Assembly: GCA_900319005.1 (NCBI GenBank)
Contig: ONMV01000017.1
Location: 1-52,235, forward strand
Direction of reading: 5' to 3'
Length of the DNA: 52,235 nucleotides
Source of the DNA: an uncultured Bacteroidales bacterium
GTDB taxonomy: Bacteria > Bacteroidota > Bacteroidia > Bacteroidales > Paludibacteraceae
The notes beneath the pieces were generated by a model, which had not been told where the DNA came from, made no database searches, and saw nothing but the letters and a program-made list of their open reading frames with translations. A program made the translations under genes and the position numbers. Shown here in pieces: positions 9,816-19,793 of this stretch. The first letter of the stretch is position 1. Each line of letters starts with the position of its first letter.

Positions 9816-11192
9816 TTATTGTTTGAGATAGTTAAACGCATTTTCGGTTATCTTCTCCACGTTGTGGTGGTAGTAGTCCTTGCCCTCGTCGGAGGTGGTG
9901 TACCAGTCGTAGCAACCGGATCCGATACATATGATAGCACCGTGGTCCGCAGTCCGTTTGAACTCCCATGCCACAACTGCGTCCGTTCCGCCGGCGATGT
10001 CATAGGCACCGGTCTTCTGGCGGAAGACCTCACAGTCGTCATATCCGCCCCAGTCGGTACCGATATGGTACTGCGCAGTCGAGTTGGTGATCTTGTATCC
10101 CTCGTCGCAGGTATAGACATGATCGAGCGCAGTCGGGTTCATGGTCAGGTTCTGCCACAGGGCGTGGTCGGTGTGTCCGGTGATAGCGAACTCCCACGGA
10201 TTTCCTACGCGCTCGGCTTCCGCCTCTTTGCCGCCCCATGCATTGTTCGGGAAGCACTCGGCTTCGCCCAAGAAGAAGGGCAGATTGACTGCATAACGTG
10301 TGAGCAGGAACGAACCGCCTGCCTGATAGAAGGATTTGAGTTTGTCCAGCGCCAGCGGATCCATCACTTCGGGTGTTGCCTGAACGAAACGCTCTTTGCC
10401 CTCCAAGCCGCCGTCCACATGGAAATGCCACCAGATGACCTTGCAGTCGGTGAGCACCACGCGGTTGGAAGCCAAGTCGGTGAACGACGCATAATCGGAG
10501 TTCTCCACGTTAGCCAGCATCCAGTTGACCGCCTCCTGTTCCTCGGGATTGAGTTGGGCTATCGTCTGAGCCAGACCGAGGTAGAGGACAACGGGGTTGC
10601 CTTTCTCCTTGACAGTAACGGTATACGTGGTCGAAGCGGTGTTATACGCAACGGTGAACTCAACCGGATTAGTAAAGTCGCACGGCACTCCGGCACGCGG
10701 AGTGAGGGTTGCGCCATCGGTCGTCTTGATATTCGGGATCATGGTTTTGATATCCGTTCCGATAGGTACAGAGACGGAGATGGTTTTCGCTGTCTGGTCG
10801 ATGATACCAATGTAGGTGTCGTTGAGGGCGAAAGAGAGGATGCGCGCCTCGTCATGCTTGACCGACACTTTGTAGTCCTGGAACACATTGCCGTTCTCCA
10901 CGCGAATAGCGACCGGAGTGGTCATATTGACCTGATCGCCCACCTTATGGTTCGCCGTAGCTCCGGGCGAAAGGGTCAGACGGGTGATCGTCATGAGTTG
11001 GTCGTCATGGTTCTCCGGCACGCCGACCACCACGGTACGGGCAGCGTGATCCACCACACCGGCATAGGTGTCTAACATGAGGCTGTCGATCTTGCAATCA
11101 CCGTTGACGGCAAAAGAGTTGTCCCACTTGTTGCAACTGACTGCCGCTACCAAACATAGGCAGATAGTTGCTATTTTATATATTGTCTTCAT
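9816..11192 (-). CDS. Fructan-locus surface lipoprotein, DUF5018/DUF4960 type
   Basis: This 458-residue lipoprotein has the signal MKTIYKIATICLCLVAAVSC. Two immunoglobulin-like repeats occupy roughly residues 25-200 (SFALNDTYIGIIDQTAKTIS and its earlier parallel DSLMLDTYAGVVDHAARTVV). An alpha/beta domain resembling DUF4960 follows (LYLGLAQTIAQLNPEEQEAV, then GGSFLLTRYAVNLP and HGAIICIGSGCYDW). It occupies the SusE/F position, directly after SusD. In the Bacteroides fructan locus the protein at this place helps hold the polysaccharide on the cell surface. The glutamine-amidotransferase-like fold of the C-terminal part is known for the family, and I see no reason to assume catalysis. It is intact. 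Confidence 0.78.
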   Translation of the reverse strand: MKTIYKIATICLCLVAAVSCNKWDNSFAVNGDCKIDSLMLDTYAGVVDHAARTVVVGVPENHDDQLMTITRLTLSPGATANHKVGDQVNMTTPVAIRVENGNVFQDYKVSVKHDEARILSFALNDTYIGIIDQTAKTISVSVPIGTDIKTMIPNIKTTDGATLTPRAGVPCDFTNPVEFTVAYNTASTTYTVTVKEKGNPVVLYLGLAQTIAQLNPEEQEAVNWMLANVENSDYASFTDLASNRVVLTDCKVIWWHFHVDGGLEGKERFVQATPEVMDPLALDKLKSFYQAGGSFLLTRYAVNLPFFLGEAECFPNNAWGGKEAEAERVGNPWEFAITGHTDHALWQNLTMNPTALDHVYTCDEGYKITNSTAQYHIGTDWGGYDDCEVFRQKTGAYDIAGGTDAVVAWEFKRTADHGAIICIGSGCYDWYTTSDEGKDYYHHNVEKITENAFNYLKQ

Positions 11193-11244
11193 AATAATTC
11201 CAATCTAAATGATTAAATGGTAAATGAACAAATGGTAAATGTTT

Positions 11245-12923
11245 TTACCATCCTCCTATGTTTTGTTGATAATGTCCATTGGAAGCAGCCACCTGTTCAT
11301 GCGGGATAGGCAGATACTCGTTCTTATTGGCGGTAAACTTAGCCGTTGTGTAGATACGGCAGTCGTTGGCCTCCTCGAGATAATAGCGGTTGATCACCTG
11401 TTCCGCTTCACCCCAGCGTACGAGGTCGAAGAAACGCTCGGACTCCATGGCGAGTTCCAGACGGCGCTCCATCTTCACCTTGGCGAGTGCGTCGGAGTTG
11501 TCGGTATAGGGTTTGATGCAAGCATAGCGGTACTGCGCGCAGCGCGGTTGCGGATCTGGTTAACGATAGCGATCGCTTCCGCATCACGACCCAGCTGCGC
11601 CAAAGCCTCGGCACGCATCAGCAGCACATCGGCATAACGAACCACAATACGGTTCATCGGGCTTCCGAACCACAGGGCGGAACGGATAAGATAACCGCCG
11701 TCGGGATCCACGTTATGTTTCAGCGTCACGTAGTAACCATAGAGACCGTTGGAGCGGCTCCAGTTCTGGGTGCGTTTCATCATATAGTCCGGATTGAACT
11801 CATACGGGAAATCGGGGATACCTACCGTCAGCCACAGACGCGGATCAGCGGTCTCGGTCTTGGCGTCGAAATCCTTCTGGTTGAACGACTCGATATAAGG
11901 CAGACCGTTGGCATCCGTACGGAAGGCGTTGACGAGGTTCTGGCTCGGTTTGTAGAAGTCGCAACCGCCCTCGATACGGGAGGGTACCATCAAGCCGTAC
12001 GACCAGTTGCAGTTACCGAGGTTGGTACCGTCGTTGGTGGAATACTGCATAGCCCAGAGACTCTCTTTGCCGTTCTCGTACTGCGGCTCGGGACGGAAGT
12101 TGTTATGAAAATCGTCTTCCAGTCCGTAGCCGCCCGCCGTATAGATGGATTCATCGGTATAGGTGAGCACTTTCTCCAGATCGTCATTGTCGATTCCGGT
12201 CACGGCATGCGAAGCAGGATCGTCCTGACGGTAAGCCTTGTAGAGATACACCTTCGCCAGCAATGCAGCTGCTGACGCCTGAGTCGGACGGCCTTTGTCC
12301 GCCTGGGTAGCAGGTAATACGCTGTACGCATATTCAAGATCATCGGCAATAAGTTGCCATCCTTCGTCGTTGGTATACTTGGTGTTGCTCAACTCGTTGT
12401 AGTCCGCCTGCTTCATATTCGGATCCACCACGAACGGAATGTTCTTATAGAGGCGTTTGAGCAGGAAATGGCCGTAGGCACGCAGGAATTTCATCTCGCC
12501 TAAGCGTTGCGCCTTGAGTTCATACGTGTCCGGCATGGCGTTGAGGGCGTCGATAGCCGCATTGACACGGCTCAGACAGTTATAGAGACGCACCCACATG
12601 TCGTTGATATTCCAGTTGGTGGTCATGATACCCTGGCTGATCTCCAGCTGGTGGAAGACATCGCCGTCGTTCTCGGTACTACCGCCCTTGTAGGCGTCGT
12701 CCGAACGGACATCATAGTTCCACATAGAGAAGGACGAGTTGACATCCTCCGCAGAGATGAACACTGCATATGCGGAGATCACCACGTTGTCAATATACTG
12801 CGGGTCGTTCACCTGATCCTCGCTCAGGATACCTTGGGGAACATCCTGATTGAGGAAGTTGTCGCAAGATGTACAAAGTAACAATGTACAAAGTACAAAG
12901 GCTATTTTATTGATTGTTTTCAT
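11245..12923 (-). pseudogene. susD: SusD-family nutrient-binding lipoprotein, broken near the C-terminus
   Basis: From 12923 the frame codes a lipoprotein signal (ending LLLCTSC) and a complete SusD N-terminal and TPR region (FLRAYGHFLLKRLYKNIPF), up to IVNQIRNRAARSTAMLAS. It then runs off-frame and stops at 11475. The C-terminal SusD piece resumes in another frame as IKPYTDNSDALAKV, followed by KMERRLELAMESERFFDLVRW and the typical end NGHYQQNIGGW at 11245. Other SusD proteins have about a dozen more residues between STAML and the KPYTD-like strand, so a short deletion near 11500-11530 with a frame change is likely. SusD caps the SusC channel and binds oligosaccharide. As written the cap would lack its last 100 residues. 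The signal region again contains GTACAAAG phrases (12866-12900). Confidence 0.85.
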
Positions 12924-12924
12924 A

Positions 12925-12981
12925 ACTTTCTACTTTAAACTTTTACACTTCATTAAACTTTCAACTTTAAACTTTCAACTT
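12925..12981. repeat. ACTTTAAACTTTCAACTTT phrase repeats between susC and susD
   Basis: The spacer between susC and susD is almost entirely made of ACTTTAAACTTTCAACTTT-like words. It has no promoter-like motif, consistent with cotranscription. Confidence 0.65.
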
Positions 12982-15900
12982 AGAAAGTTACTTTCGTTCC
13001 TAATGTTACGGTCAGCGGGATAGGATAGCCGAAGGTCGGGTTCTCGGGATCCACACCGGTGAACTTAGCCGAGTGGATGGTGAACACATTCTGAGCGGAG
13101 ACGAACCAGCGCCAGTTCTGCATCAGCATCTTGTCGCAGGCTTTCTTGGGCAGATTGTATCCCAACTGGATGTTGCGCAGTTTGAGGAACGAACCGTCCT
13201 CTACGAAATACGTGCTGACACGGTCCTCGTTATTATTATCGCTGTTCGAGAGTGCAGGGATGTCGCTGTTGGGATTAGAGAGCGACCAGGCGTTTAACAC
13301 GCGCGTACCTTTATTTAAGAAAGGAACATTGATTGCCGACAAGAAATCGGTCTGCTCCTTGTAATCCTTGGTAATTACCTGCGCGCCGCCTACTCCTTGG
13401 AAGAATACGGTGAGATCGAAGCCCTTGTACTCGAAATAGAAGTTCGCACCGAAGGCTACAGCAGGGATCGGCGAATAGATCCAAGTCTGGTCTTTCTCGT
13501 TCACTACGCCGTCCTCATTGATGTCGCGGTAGCGGATACGACCCAGACCGGCTCCCTCCTGGATAGCGTGGTTGTCAATATCGTCTTGGCTCTTGAAGAG
13601 ACCGTCGGCGATATAACCTACCTGCGAACCTATCGCGTGTCCCACTACGGACTCTACGCCGTTACCGCCGAAACGGCCGCTGGCGGCTACTGTCTCAGGC
13701 ATATCAATCACGGTATTTTTATAGTGCGAGAGGTTGGCGGAGATGTCGTATTTGAATCCGCCTTTGGTTTGGTTGCGGTAGCCTAACTGCAACTCGATAC
13801 CCATATTGTCCACTGCACCGGCGTTCACCCATTGGGTACCGCCCTCCCCCATAGCACCGATACCTACCATCTCCACGAGAATGTCGCGGGTCTGCTTGTA
13901 GTACCAGTCGAATGTACCATAGAGGGTCTGCTTGAAGAAGGCGAAATCCAAACCTACGTTGGTCTGAGAGGTTGTCTCCCATTTGATATCGTCGTTGCCT
14001 ACTTGGATACGGCGGAAGCCGGACGGCAGAATATGACCGCCGTTGGTGCCGGCGATGTCATAGGAGGTACCGTAACTCTGACCGCCGTTCTCAGTCACAC
14101 CGTAGTTGGACTCATAGATGGTATAACGGGCTGTAGAGGATATATCCTGGTTACCGGTCTGACCCCACGAAGCACGCAGTTTCAGATCGTCCAACCACGA
14201 ATTGGCTCCTGCCATGAACTTCTCCTGGCTGATACGCCAACCGGCGGAAACAGAGGGGAAGAAAGCAAAGCGGTTGTTTTTACCGAAACGGCTTGAACCA
14301 TCATAGCGCATCGTCAGAGATACGAGGTAGCGGTTGTCGTAACTATAGTTTGCCTTCCCAAAGAAGGAGATCAGCGAATAGCTGCCTGCGCCGCCGTATG
14401 ACTGCGCTTTGCCGGTTCCGGCGGAAGGCCACATATAAGTCGGGCTGAGGATGATAAAATCCTCCTTGTAGGCGGAGCCCCAGTCGCTGATCTCGCGGTT
14501 GAGCTCGGTACCTAAGAGGAAGTCCGCACGGTGTTTGCCGATCTCAAGGTTATAAGTGATGATAGCGTTCCACATCCATTTGAGCCAGTGCTCCTGCTTG
14601 TACTCCATGGCGTTCTTGTCATTGGCTACCACGCCTTCCGCAATAGGATAAGTGAAGAAGCGCTGTTTCTTCTGGGCGTAGTCAATACCCGCAGTAGTGC
14701 GGATATTCAGGCCCTTGTAGGGGTTGATATTGATAAACGCATTACCGAAGATACGCCAATACGTATAGCGGTTGTTCTTATTGTGTTCCAGAATAGACAC
14801 CGGATTCTCATATTTCGGGAAAAGGCTGGCGGAAGGAGCTTGTGCCAGCGTTTCGCCGTCTGCCTTATATACCGGCAGCAAGGGGTTATATTGCAACGCA
14901 CTCTGGATATAACCGCCCGGGGCGGCTACCTCGGAGGTGCGGTTCAGCGTGAAGTTCTCGCCAATCGTCACATAGTCCTTGAGAATCTTATAGTCGCTAT
15001 TGATACGCGCCGAGAAACGGTCGAAATCCGTAGTCTTGATGATACCCTCGTTCTTGTAATAGCCTAATGAGAAGAAGCAGCCGCCTTTCTGGTTTCCGTT
15101 CGAGACAGCCACATTATAATTTTGTATCACGCCCGGGCGCGTTACCTCGGAGAACCAGTCGGTGTTACTTGCCGGAGTGGTACCTGCATCGTCAAGATAC
15201 TTATTGAGCATGACACTGTTTAATACCGGCTGTCCTTGTGCATTATAGCCCCAATCGTAGCGATAGTATGGATTGAAATTTGGATCTTGTTGACCGTCAT
15301 TGATATATGCTTGCCAAAGAGCACGGCCGTATTGCTCTGAATTGAGCACCTTTATGCGGTTGACATACGACTGAACGGCTACGCTTGCATCCAGATCCAC
15401 GCGGATCTTACCCTCGGCGCCTTTCTTGGTGGTGATCACGATCACACCGTTGGCGGCACGGCTTCCGTAGATAGAAGCCGAAGCGGCATCCTTCAGCACC
15501 TGGATAGACTCGATGTCATTCGGGTTGAGCTCATGCATACCCGAAGTGGTAGGCACTCCGTCAATGATGTACAACGGCGCATTGGACGAGTTGAGAGAAC
15601 CCACACCGCGGATCTGTACACCTGCCGAACCCGAAGGATTACCGTCGGCGGAGATGTTCAATCCCGGCACCTTACCCTGCAGGGCTTTCATCGGGTTGTT
15701 CTCCTGCTGCTTTTCCAGATCCTTGGCGGAGATAGCAGTTACAGCACCCGTCAAGTCCGCTTTGCGCTGGGCCGTATAACCCGTTACCACCACTTCGTCC
15801 AGTACCTCGCTGTCTTCCGACAGCTTGATACTCATGCCGGCTTTCGGATACAACTGTTGGGATTTATAGCCCACATAAGAGATTACAACCATGGCGTCAT

Positions 15901-16099
15901 TTGCCACAGAGAGCGTAAAATTACCATCGAAATCGGTAATTGTTCCGTTTGTAGTACCTTCCTCCAGCACGGAAGCTCCGATGATCGGCTCACCTGTTGC
16001 TGCATCCACCACAACACCCGTCGCCGTCACTTGCGCTTGAGCGAATGCCGTGAAGCATAGCATCCAAAGAAAGGCTAAAATTACACTTTTTGAATTCAT
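12980..16099 (-). CDS. susC: SusC-family TonB-dependent fructan transporter
   Basis: This 1,039-residue outer-membrane protein has a signal peptide (to about residue 22, FAQAQ). A carboxypeptidase-regulatory-like domain follows (TGVVVDAATGEPIIGASVLE), then the TonB-box-like LDEVVVTGY, the plug domain with IRGVGSLNSSNAPLYIIDGV and SIYGSRAANGVIVITTKKG, and a long beta-barrel ending TLGTKVTF. The length is normal. With SusD it forms the outer-membrane pump that imports fructo-oligosaccharides. It starts the operon. A Bacteroidota promoter (-33 TTTGCGCA at 16192-16185, -7 TACTTTTG at 16168-16161) lies 60-95 bases upstream, with a 13-bp inverted repeat just beyond it. The fructan substrate is inferred from the GH32 genes and fructokinase. 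Confidence 0.93.
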   Translation of the reverse strand: MNSKSVILAFLWMLCFTAFAQAQVTATGVVVDAATGEPIIGASVLEEGTTNGTITDFDGNFTLSVANDAMVVISYVGYKSQQLYPKAGMSIKLSEDSEVLDEVVVTGYTAQRKADLTGAVTAISAKDLEKQQENNPMKALQGKVPGLNISADGNPSGSAGVQIRGVGSLNSSNAPLYIIDGVPTTSGMHELNPNDIESIQVLKDAASASIYGSRAANGVIVITTKKGAEGKIRVDLDASVAVQSYVNRIKVLNSEQYGRALWQAYINDGQQDPNFNPYYRYDWGYNAQGQPVLNSVMLNKYLDDAGTTPASNTDWFSEVTRPGVIQNYNVAVSNGNQKGGCFFSLGYYKNEGIIKTTDFDRFSARINSDYKILKDYVTIGENFTLNRTSEVAAPGGYIQSALQYNPLLPVYKADGETLAQAPSASLFPKYENPVSILEHNKNNRYTYWRIFGNAFININPYKGLNIRTTAGIDYAQKKQRFFTYPIAEGVVANDKNAMEYKQEHWLKWMWNAIITYNLEIGKHRADFLLGTELNREISDWGSAYKEDFIILSPTYMWPSAGTGKAQSYGGAGSYSLISFFGKANYSYDNRYLVSLTMRYDGSSRFGKNNRFAFFPSVSAGWRISQEKFMAGANSWLDDLKLRASWGQTGNQDISSTARYTIYESNYGVTENGGQSYGTSYDIAGTNGGHILPSGFRRIQVGNDDIKWETTSQTNVGLDFAFFKQTLYGTFDWYYKQTRDILVEMVGIGAMGEGGTQWVNAGAVDNMGIELQLGYRNQTKGGFKYDISANLSHYKNTVIDMPETVAASGRFGGNGVESVVGHAIGSQVGYIADGLFKSQDDIDNHAIQEGAGLGRIRYRDINEDGVVNEKDQTWIYSPIPAVAFGANFYFEYKGFDLTVFFQGVGGAQVITKDYKEQTDFLSAINVPFLNKGTRVLNAWSLSNPNSDIPALSNSDNNNEDRVSTYFVEDGSFLKLRNIQLGYNLPKKACDKMLMQNWRWFVSAQNVFTIHSAKFTGVDPENPTFGYPIPLTVTLGTKVTF

Positions 16100-16160
16100 G
16101 ATATGTTAAAATTTAAATAAAAAGTCAAGCAGCGAAACCGAGTCAAACTCAATTCCGCTG

Positions 16161-16192
16161 CAAAAGTACATCTAATTATACACATGCGCAAA
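16161..16192 (-). promoter_or_regulatory. susC operon promoter
   Basis: On the minus strand the -33 element TTTGCGCATGTG begins at 16192 and the -7 element TACTTTTG at 16168, 24 bases apart, as in nine other promoters of this window. Transcription would start near 16154. Confidence 0.7.
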
Positions 16193-16199
16193 TACTAAT

Positions 16200-16254
16200 G
16201 TTGCAAAATATGCCACTGATGTTTCAATGCAACAAATGGATCATATTTTGCAAC
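16200..16254. promoter_or_regulatory. Inverted repeat, likely operator of the susC promoter
   Basis: The 13-base word GTTGCAAAATATG (16200-16212) is repeated exactly in inverted orientation (CATATTTTGCAAC, 16242-16254) with 29 bases between. It lies immediately upstream of the -33 box of the susC promoter and next to the gene for the AraC-type regulator. This is the expected place for an activator that binds as a dimer. Confidence 0.6.
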
Positions 16255-16281
16255 AAAAATGGTATTTATAAATGTTTCATT

Positions 16282-17724
16282 TTAGCGCACACTGGGCAGG
16301 TGCCCGAAGTATTCCTTATAACATTTGGTGAAATAGCCTGAGCTGGAGAAGCATAGTTCTAAGGCTACTTGCTGGATAGTCATATCGGTCGTATGTAGCA
16401 GTTGGTCCGCACGGATGAGGCGGCGCTCCCGGATATAATCAAGCGGGCCTTTTCCAGTGACGGTCTTGACACGGCGGAAGAGCTGAGTACGGCTCAACTG
16501 GAGCATCGACCCCAGATACTCCACGCTCAGGTTCTGATCCGTCAGATGATCATCCACCGCCTGTTTCAGCCGATCAGCAAACGCCACGTCCCGATGGCTG
16601 AGCTGGATTGCCTCCTGCATGTCCTCCAGTTGGGGAATAATATCGTGCTTGATCTCCGTCTGGATCTTACGCTGCTTGATGAAGACATAGGCTAATGTGA
16701 TGACGAACAGGATAAAGAAAAACACCACAAAGAGAATCAGTATAAATCGGTCGAAGCGTAACTGTCTCCATTTGCTTTCCGATTGCATCTGTACGATATG
16801 CAGGGTCTCCAGATCACGCGTGATAGCCTCGACCTGCTTGAGCATGAGGTATGCAGCTGTGATATCCACCAGCGCCGTCTCCAGCACCGTATCGCGCACG
16901 TACGATTCCTTATGGATTATACGCGCGGCAGCATCGATCACCATATCGCCACGGGAGGAATACGTAGCGGAGCACTCGATCTTGCCATCTACGATAGCCT
17001 GCAATCCCGGACGAATACCGTCCACACCCATGATAGGAATATATCGTTGAGACTTGAGATGGGAGGTTTGATAGTAGGCCACAGCCTCGGCAGCCCCGAT
17101 AGCCATAAGGTCGTTATGCGCCACGATGACATCCGGAAGAGGGTGAGTCTCCAAGTACTCGGAGACGACCTCATGAGCGTTCTCCTTGTACCAGCTGCCC
17201 ATCACACTCTGCATCTCAACCTTAGCCGCTAACCCTTCTTCTTTCGCTTCCTCGATACCCTCCATCATTCCTTTATGGCGAAGCGTAGCAGGCGTCGAGC
17301 CCGGCAATCCGGCAACCTCCAGTACGACGAACGGCTTCCCTTTCGCCTTTGATCCTTTGTCACTCGCTTTTCCTATCACCCATTGCGCCATCAGTCGGCC
17401 GACTTTGTAGTTGTCGCCACCGATGAAAGCAGTCCACTCGTCTCCGGGAACACGGCGGTCGGCAACAATTACCGGGATGCCTGCCCGATAAGCTCTCGTC
17501 ACAGCGGGTTGTACCTGCTTCGCCTCATTGGGACTGACAATCAGCAGATCTACGCGCTCCTTGATAAAACTATCAATCTGGGCACACTGCAACTCATTGC
17601 TACCGTAGGCAATACGGCGCGAGAGAGACATGTCCGGATGGAGCAGCAACTCCCGCTCCATCTCATAGTTCATCTTCTGCCGCCACGCATCGTCCAGACA
17701 CTGGCTTACGCCGATGCGGTACTC
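16282..17724 (-). pseudogene. Membrane regulator: sugar-binding domain + transmembrane segment + AraC domain, start lost
   Basis: The largest open frame starts at the Met at 17673. Homology continues 17 residues upstream in the same frame (EYRIGVSQCLDDAWRQK, to 17724), where a TGA precedes it, so the signal peptide and true start are missing. The ATG at 17728-17726, just behind the promoter, is in another frame, again suggesting a small deletion. Order: a LacI-type periplasmic sugar-binding domain (VDLLIVSPNEA, IPVIVADRR, FIGGDNYKVGR, LPGSTPA, VIVAHNDLMAIGA), a transmembrane helix near residues 307-331, a coiled linker and an AraC domain (last 100 residues). The fructose sensor of the Bacteroides fructan locus has the same sensor domain but also histidine kinase and receiver domains, which are absent here. 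It probably controls the susC promoter. Confidence 0.7.
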
Positions 17725-17747
17725 TCATAATGCAACATTTTTCGCCG

Positions 17748-17779
17748 CAAAGGTACGACTTTTTTTGCACATGTGCAAG
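17748..17779 (-). promoter_or_regulatory. Promoter of the membrane regulator
   Basis: On the minus strand CTTGCACATGTG begins at 17779 and TACCTTTG at 17755, a spacing of 24. The predicted start site near 17741 is only about 13 bases from the ATG at 17728. Confidence 0.7.
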
Positions 17780-17789
17780 AAAAAAAATT

Positions 17790-17878
17790 AAAAATTAAAA
17801 ATTATTGACGATTTGACGATTGACGATGTACGATTTATTGACGATTGAACAGAATTGACGATTGAACAGAATTGACGA
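17790..17878. repeat. TTGACGATT phrase repeats
   Basis: About 85 bases made of AAAAATTAAAAATT and TTGACGATTGAACAGAA-like words fill the spacer between the regulator promoter and the transporter gene. I see no gene in it. Confidence 0.65.
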
Positions 17879-19467
17879 TTACTCGTTCTTGCGATAGGTA
17901 GTGACGGCGCAGAGGGACATAGCCGAACCAAGGAGAGAGAGGGCAATGAGATGCGGATAGATCTCACGGAAACCTCCTCCGCGGATATAGACCGTGCGGA
18001 TAGCGTCAATGAAATAGTGCATCGGGTTGATATACGTCGTCGCGTACGCCCACGCAGGCATGGAGCGGACAGGGGTGAAGAGCCCGCTGAGGAGCATCAG
18101 GAAGACGATAAAGAACCACATGACAAAGACAGCCTGCTGCATATTACTGCTGAAATTAGAGATGGTCAGTCCGAACGAAGAGACGAAAAGCGCCAAGAGC
18201 ATTGCCAAGAGATAAATCCAAGCGACCGAGCCGACCGACGAGAGTCCGTAAAGCACTTTGGCAAGCAGCAGACAGATGGTAGCCACAAAGAAAGCGATGA
18301 GCCAATACGGGATGAGTTTGGCGAGGATGAAAGCCCCTTTGCTGACAGGAGTGACGTTGATCTGCTCAATCGTTCCGGCTTCTTTCTCACCCACGATATT
18401 AAGGGTCGGCAAAAAGCCCGTCATAAGCATCATCACCAACGCCAAGAGGGCAGGCACCATGTAGAGTTTATAGTCCTGATGCTTATTATAGAGGACGAGT
18501 GTAGAGGCTTTCTGTTGGAGGGAAGGCAGCGGGTTCGCAGGATCCTCGGAGACAATCGAAGTGAGATAGGCGTTTCCCATCGCGCCCTTGGTACCGTTGA
18601 CGGCATTGGCGGCAATAAAGAGCTGCGGATGTTCGCCCCGAGGAAACCGAAGATCTCCCCTCTGCGTACCGAGAAAGAGATGTCATCCACGGCATGAAAA
18701 GCACCGAACGCCTTGACCAGATGCTCCACTTCGATGACGTTCTCCTCGCTCTTCTGACGGGAAGTCAGAGGGGACAGTCCTGCAGGATTGAAGATATCGG
18801 CGAAGGTAGTTAGTATCTCGTCCGGCGTACCGATACCGCGTATCTCGCCATGATCGAGGAAAGCGACCCTTTCGCAGCAACGCACCTCGTCCAGATAGGG
18901 CGTAGAGGCGATGATGGTCAGTCCTCTCTCCCGCAGCGAAGCGAGCATCTCCCACAGCTCCTTGCGGCTGACGGGATCGACACCGGTGGTGGGTTCATCG
19001 AGGACGAGCACGCTGGGCTGATGGATCAGGGCACAAGAGAGTGCTAATTTCTGCTTCATACCGCCGGAGAGCGCTCCGGCACGACGATCCTTGAACCGCT
19101 CTATCTGCGAGTAGATAGCCCGAACGGACTCGTAGCCCTCCTCGACCGTGGTGCCAAAGAGCGTAGCGAAGAAACGCAGGTTCTCCTCCACCGTTAGATC
19201 CTGATAGAGCGAGAAGCGTCCGGGCATATAGCCCACCCGGCTACGGATCGCATTCATCTGACGTACGGTATCGAAGCCGTCCACCGTAGCGGTGCCGCCG
19301 TCCGGTCTGAGCAACGTGCAGAGGATACGGAAGAGGGTCGTCTTACCTGCCCCGTCCGGACCGATCAGACCGAAGATCTCCCCCTTCTCCACCTCGAAGC
19401 TGACGTCCTTCAACGCCTCCACAGCTCCGTAACGTTTGCTAAGATGATGTACCTCTATCGCTTTCAT
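17879..19467 (-). pseudogene. ABC-2 drug-export ATPase and permease, fused and truncated by a deletion
   Basis: From 19467 the frame codes one complete ABC ATPase (Walker A GPDGAGKTT, signature LSGGMKQK, Walker B VLVLDEP) and the start of a second ATPase domain up to GEIFGFLGAN, right before its Walker A. The sequence then jumps, in another frame, to the second half of an ABC-2 permease (QLFIAANAVNGTKGAMGNAY, five hydrophobic segments, end VTTYRKNE at 17879). The rest of the second ATPase domain and the permease N-terminus, at least 350 residues, are missing at about 18640-18655. The normal arrangement is a two-domain ATPase followed by one or two permeases working with a membrane-fusion protein and TolC. 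As written this exporter cannot work. Confidence 0.8.
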
Positions 19468-19784
19468 CAGAACTTCACTTCTCCGTACATTCCTATTTTT
19501 ATCATGCCGTCATTGACGACGCTTATCTTCACCGCATAGACCTGACGCGTAGCACGAGCCTGCTCCAACTGCAAGGAGAGCGCTACCGTGTCGATAAGCC
19601 CCAATGCCGTACCGGCACTCACTTCCTCTCCTTCGCTCAACGCGAAAGACAAGAGCCTGCCGTTCTGTTCGGCGGAAACGGTCACTTCGGTCGCTTCAAA
19701 CGTACCGGTAGCATCGAAATCAGTGTTTCGGGACGAGCAACCGGCTAACATGGCTGCCGTCATAAGAATCATTATTTTTTTCAT
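19467..19784 (-). pseudogene. Membrane-fusion (HlyD-like) lipoprotein with large in-frame deletion
   Basis: This is only 105 residues, where the family has about 300. The N-terminal half is normal: lipoprotein signal ending LAGC, the first biotinyl-like strand pair (VSAEQNGRLLSFALSEGEEV) and the start of the helical hairpin (LQLEQARATR). It then joins directly to the C-terminal strand VYAVKISVVNDGMIKIGMYG, so the coiled-coil hairpin, second lipoyl half and beta-barrel are gone, without loss of frame. It sits between TolC and the ABC gene and overlaps the ABC start (ATG at 19467). It would link the inner-membrane exporter to TolC if whole. Confidence 0.75.
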
Positions 19785-19793
19785 AGGACGATA

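Noticed and set aside
8187-11075. Very long plus-strand open frame (962 codons) across two lipoprotein genes
   Set aside because: It is antisense to the GH32-like and DUF4960 genes, which have clear motifs, signals and operon order. The translated product has no family features and is a shadow of codon bias.
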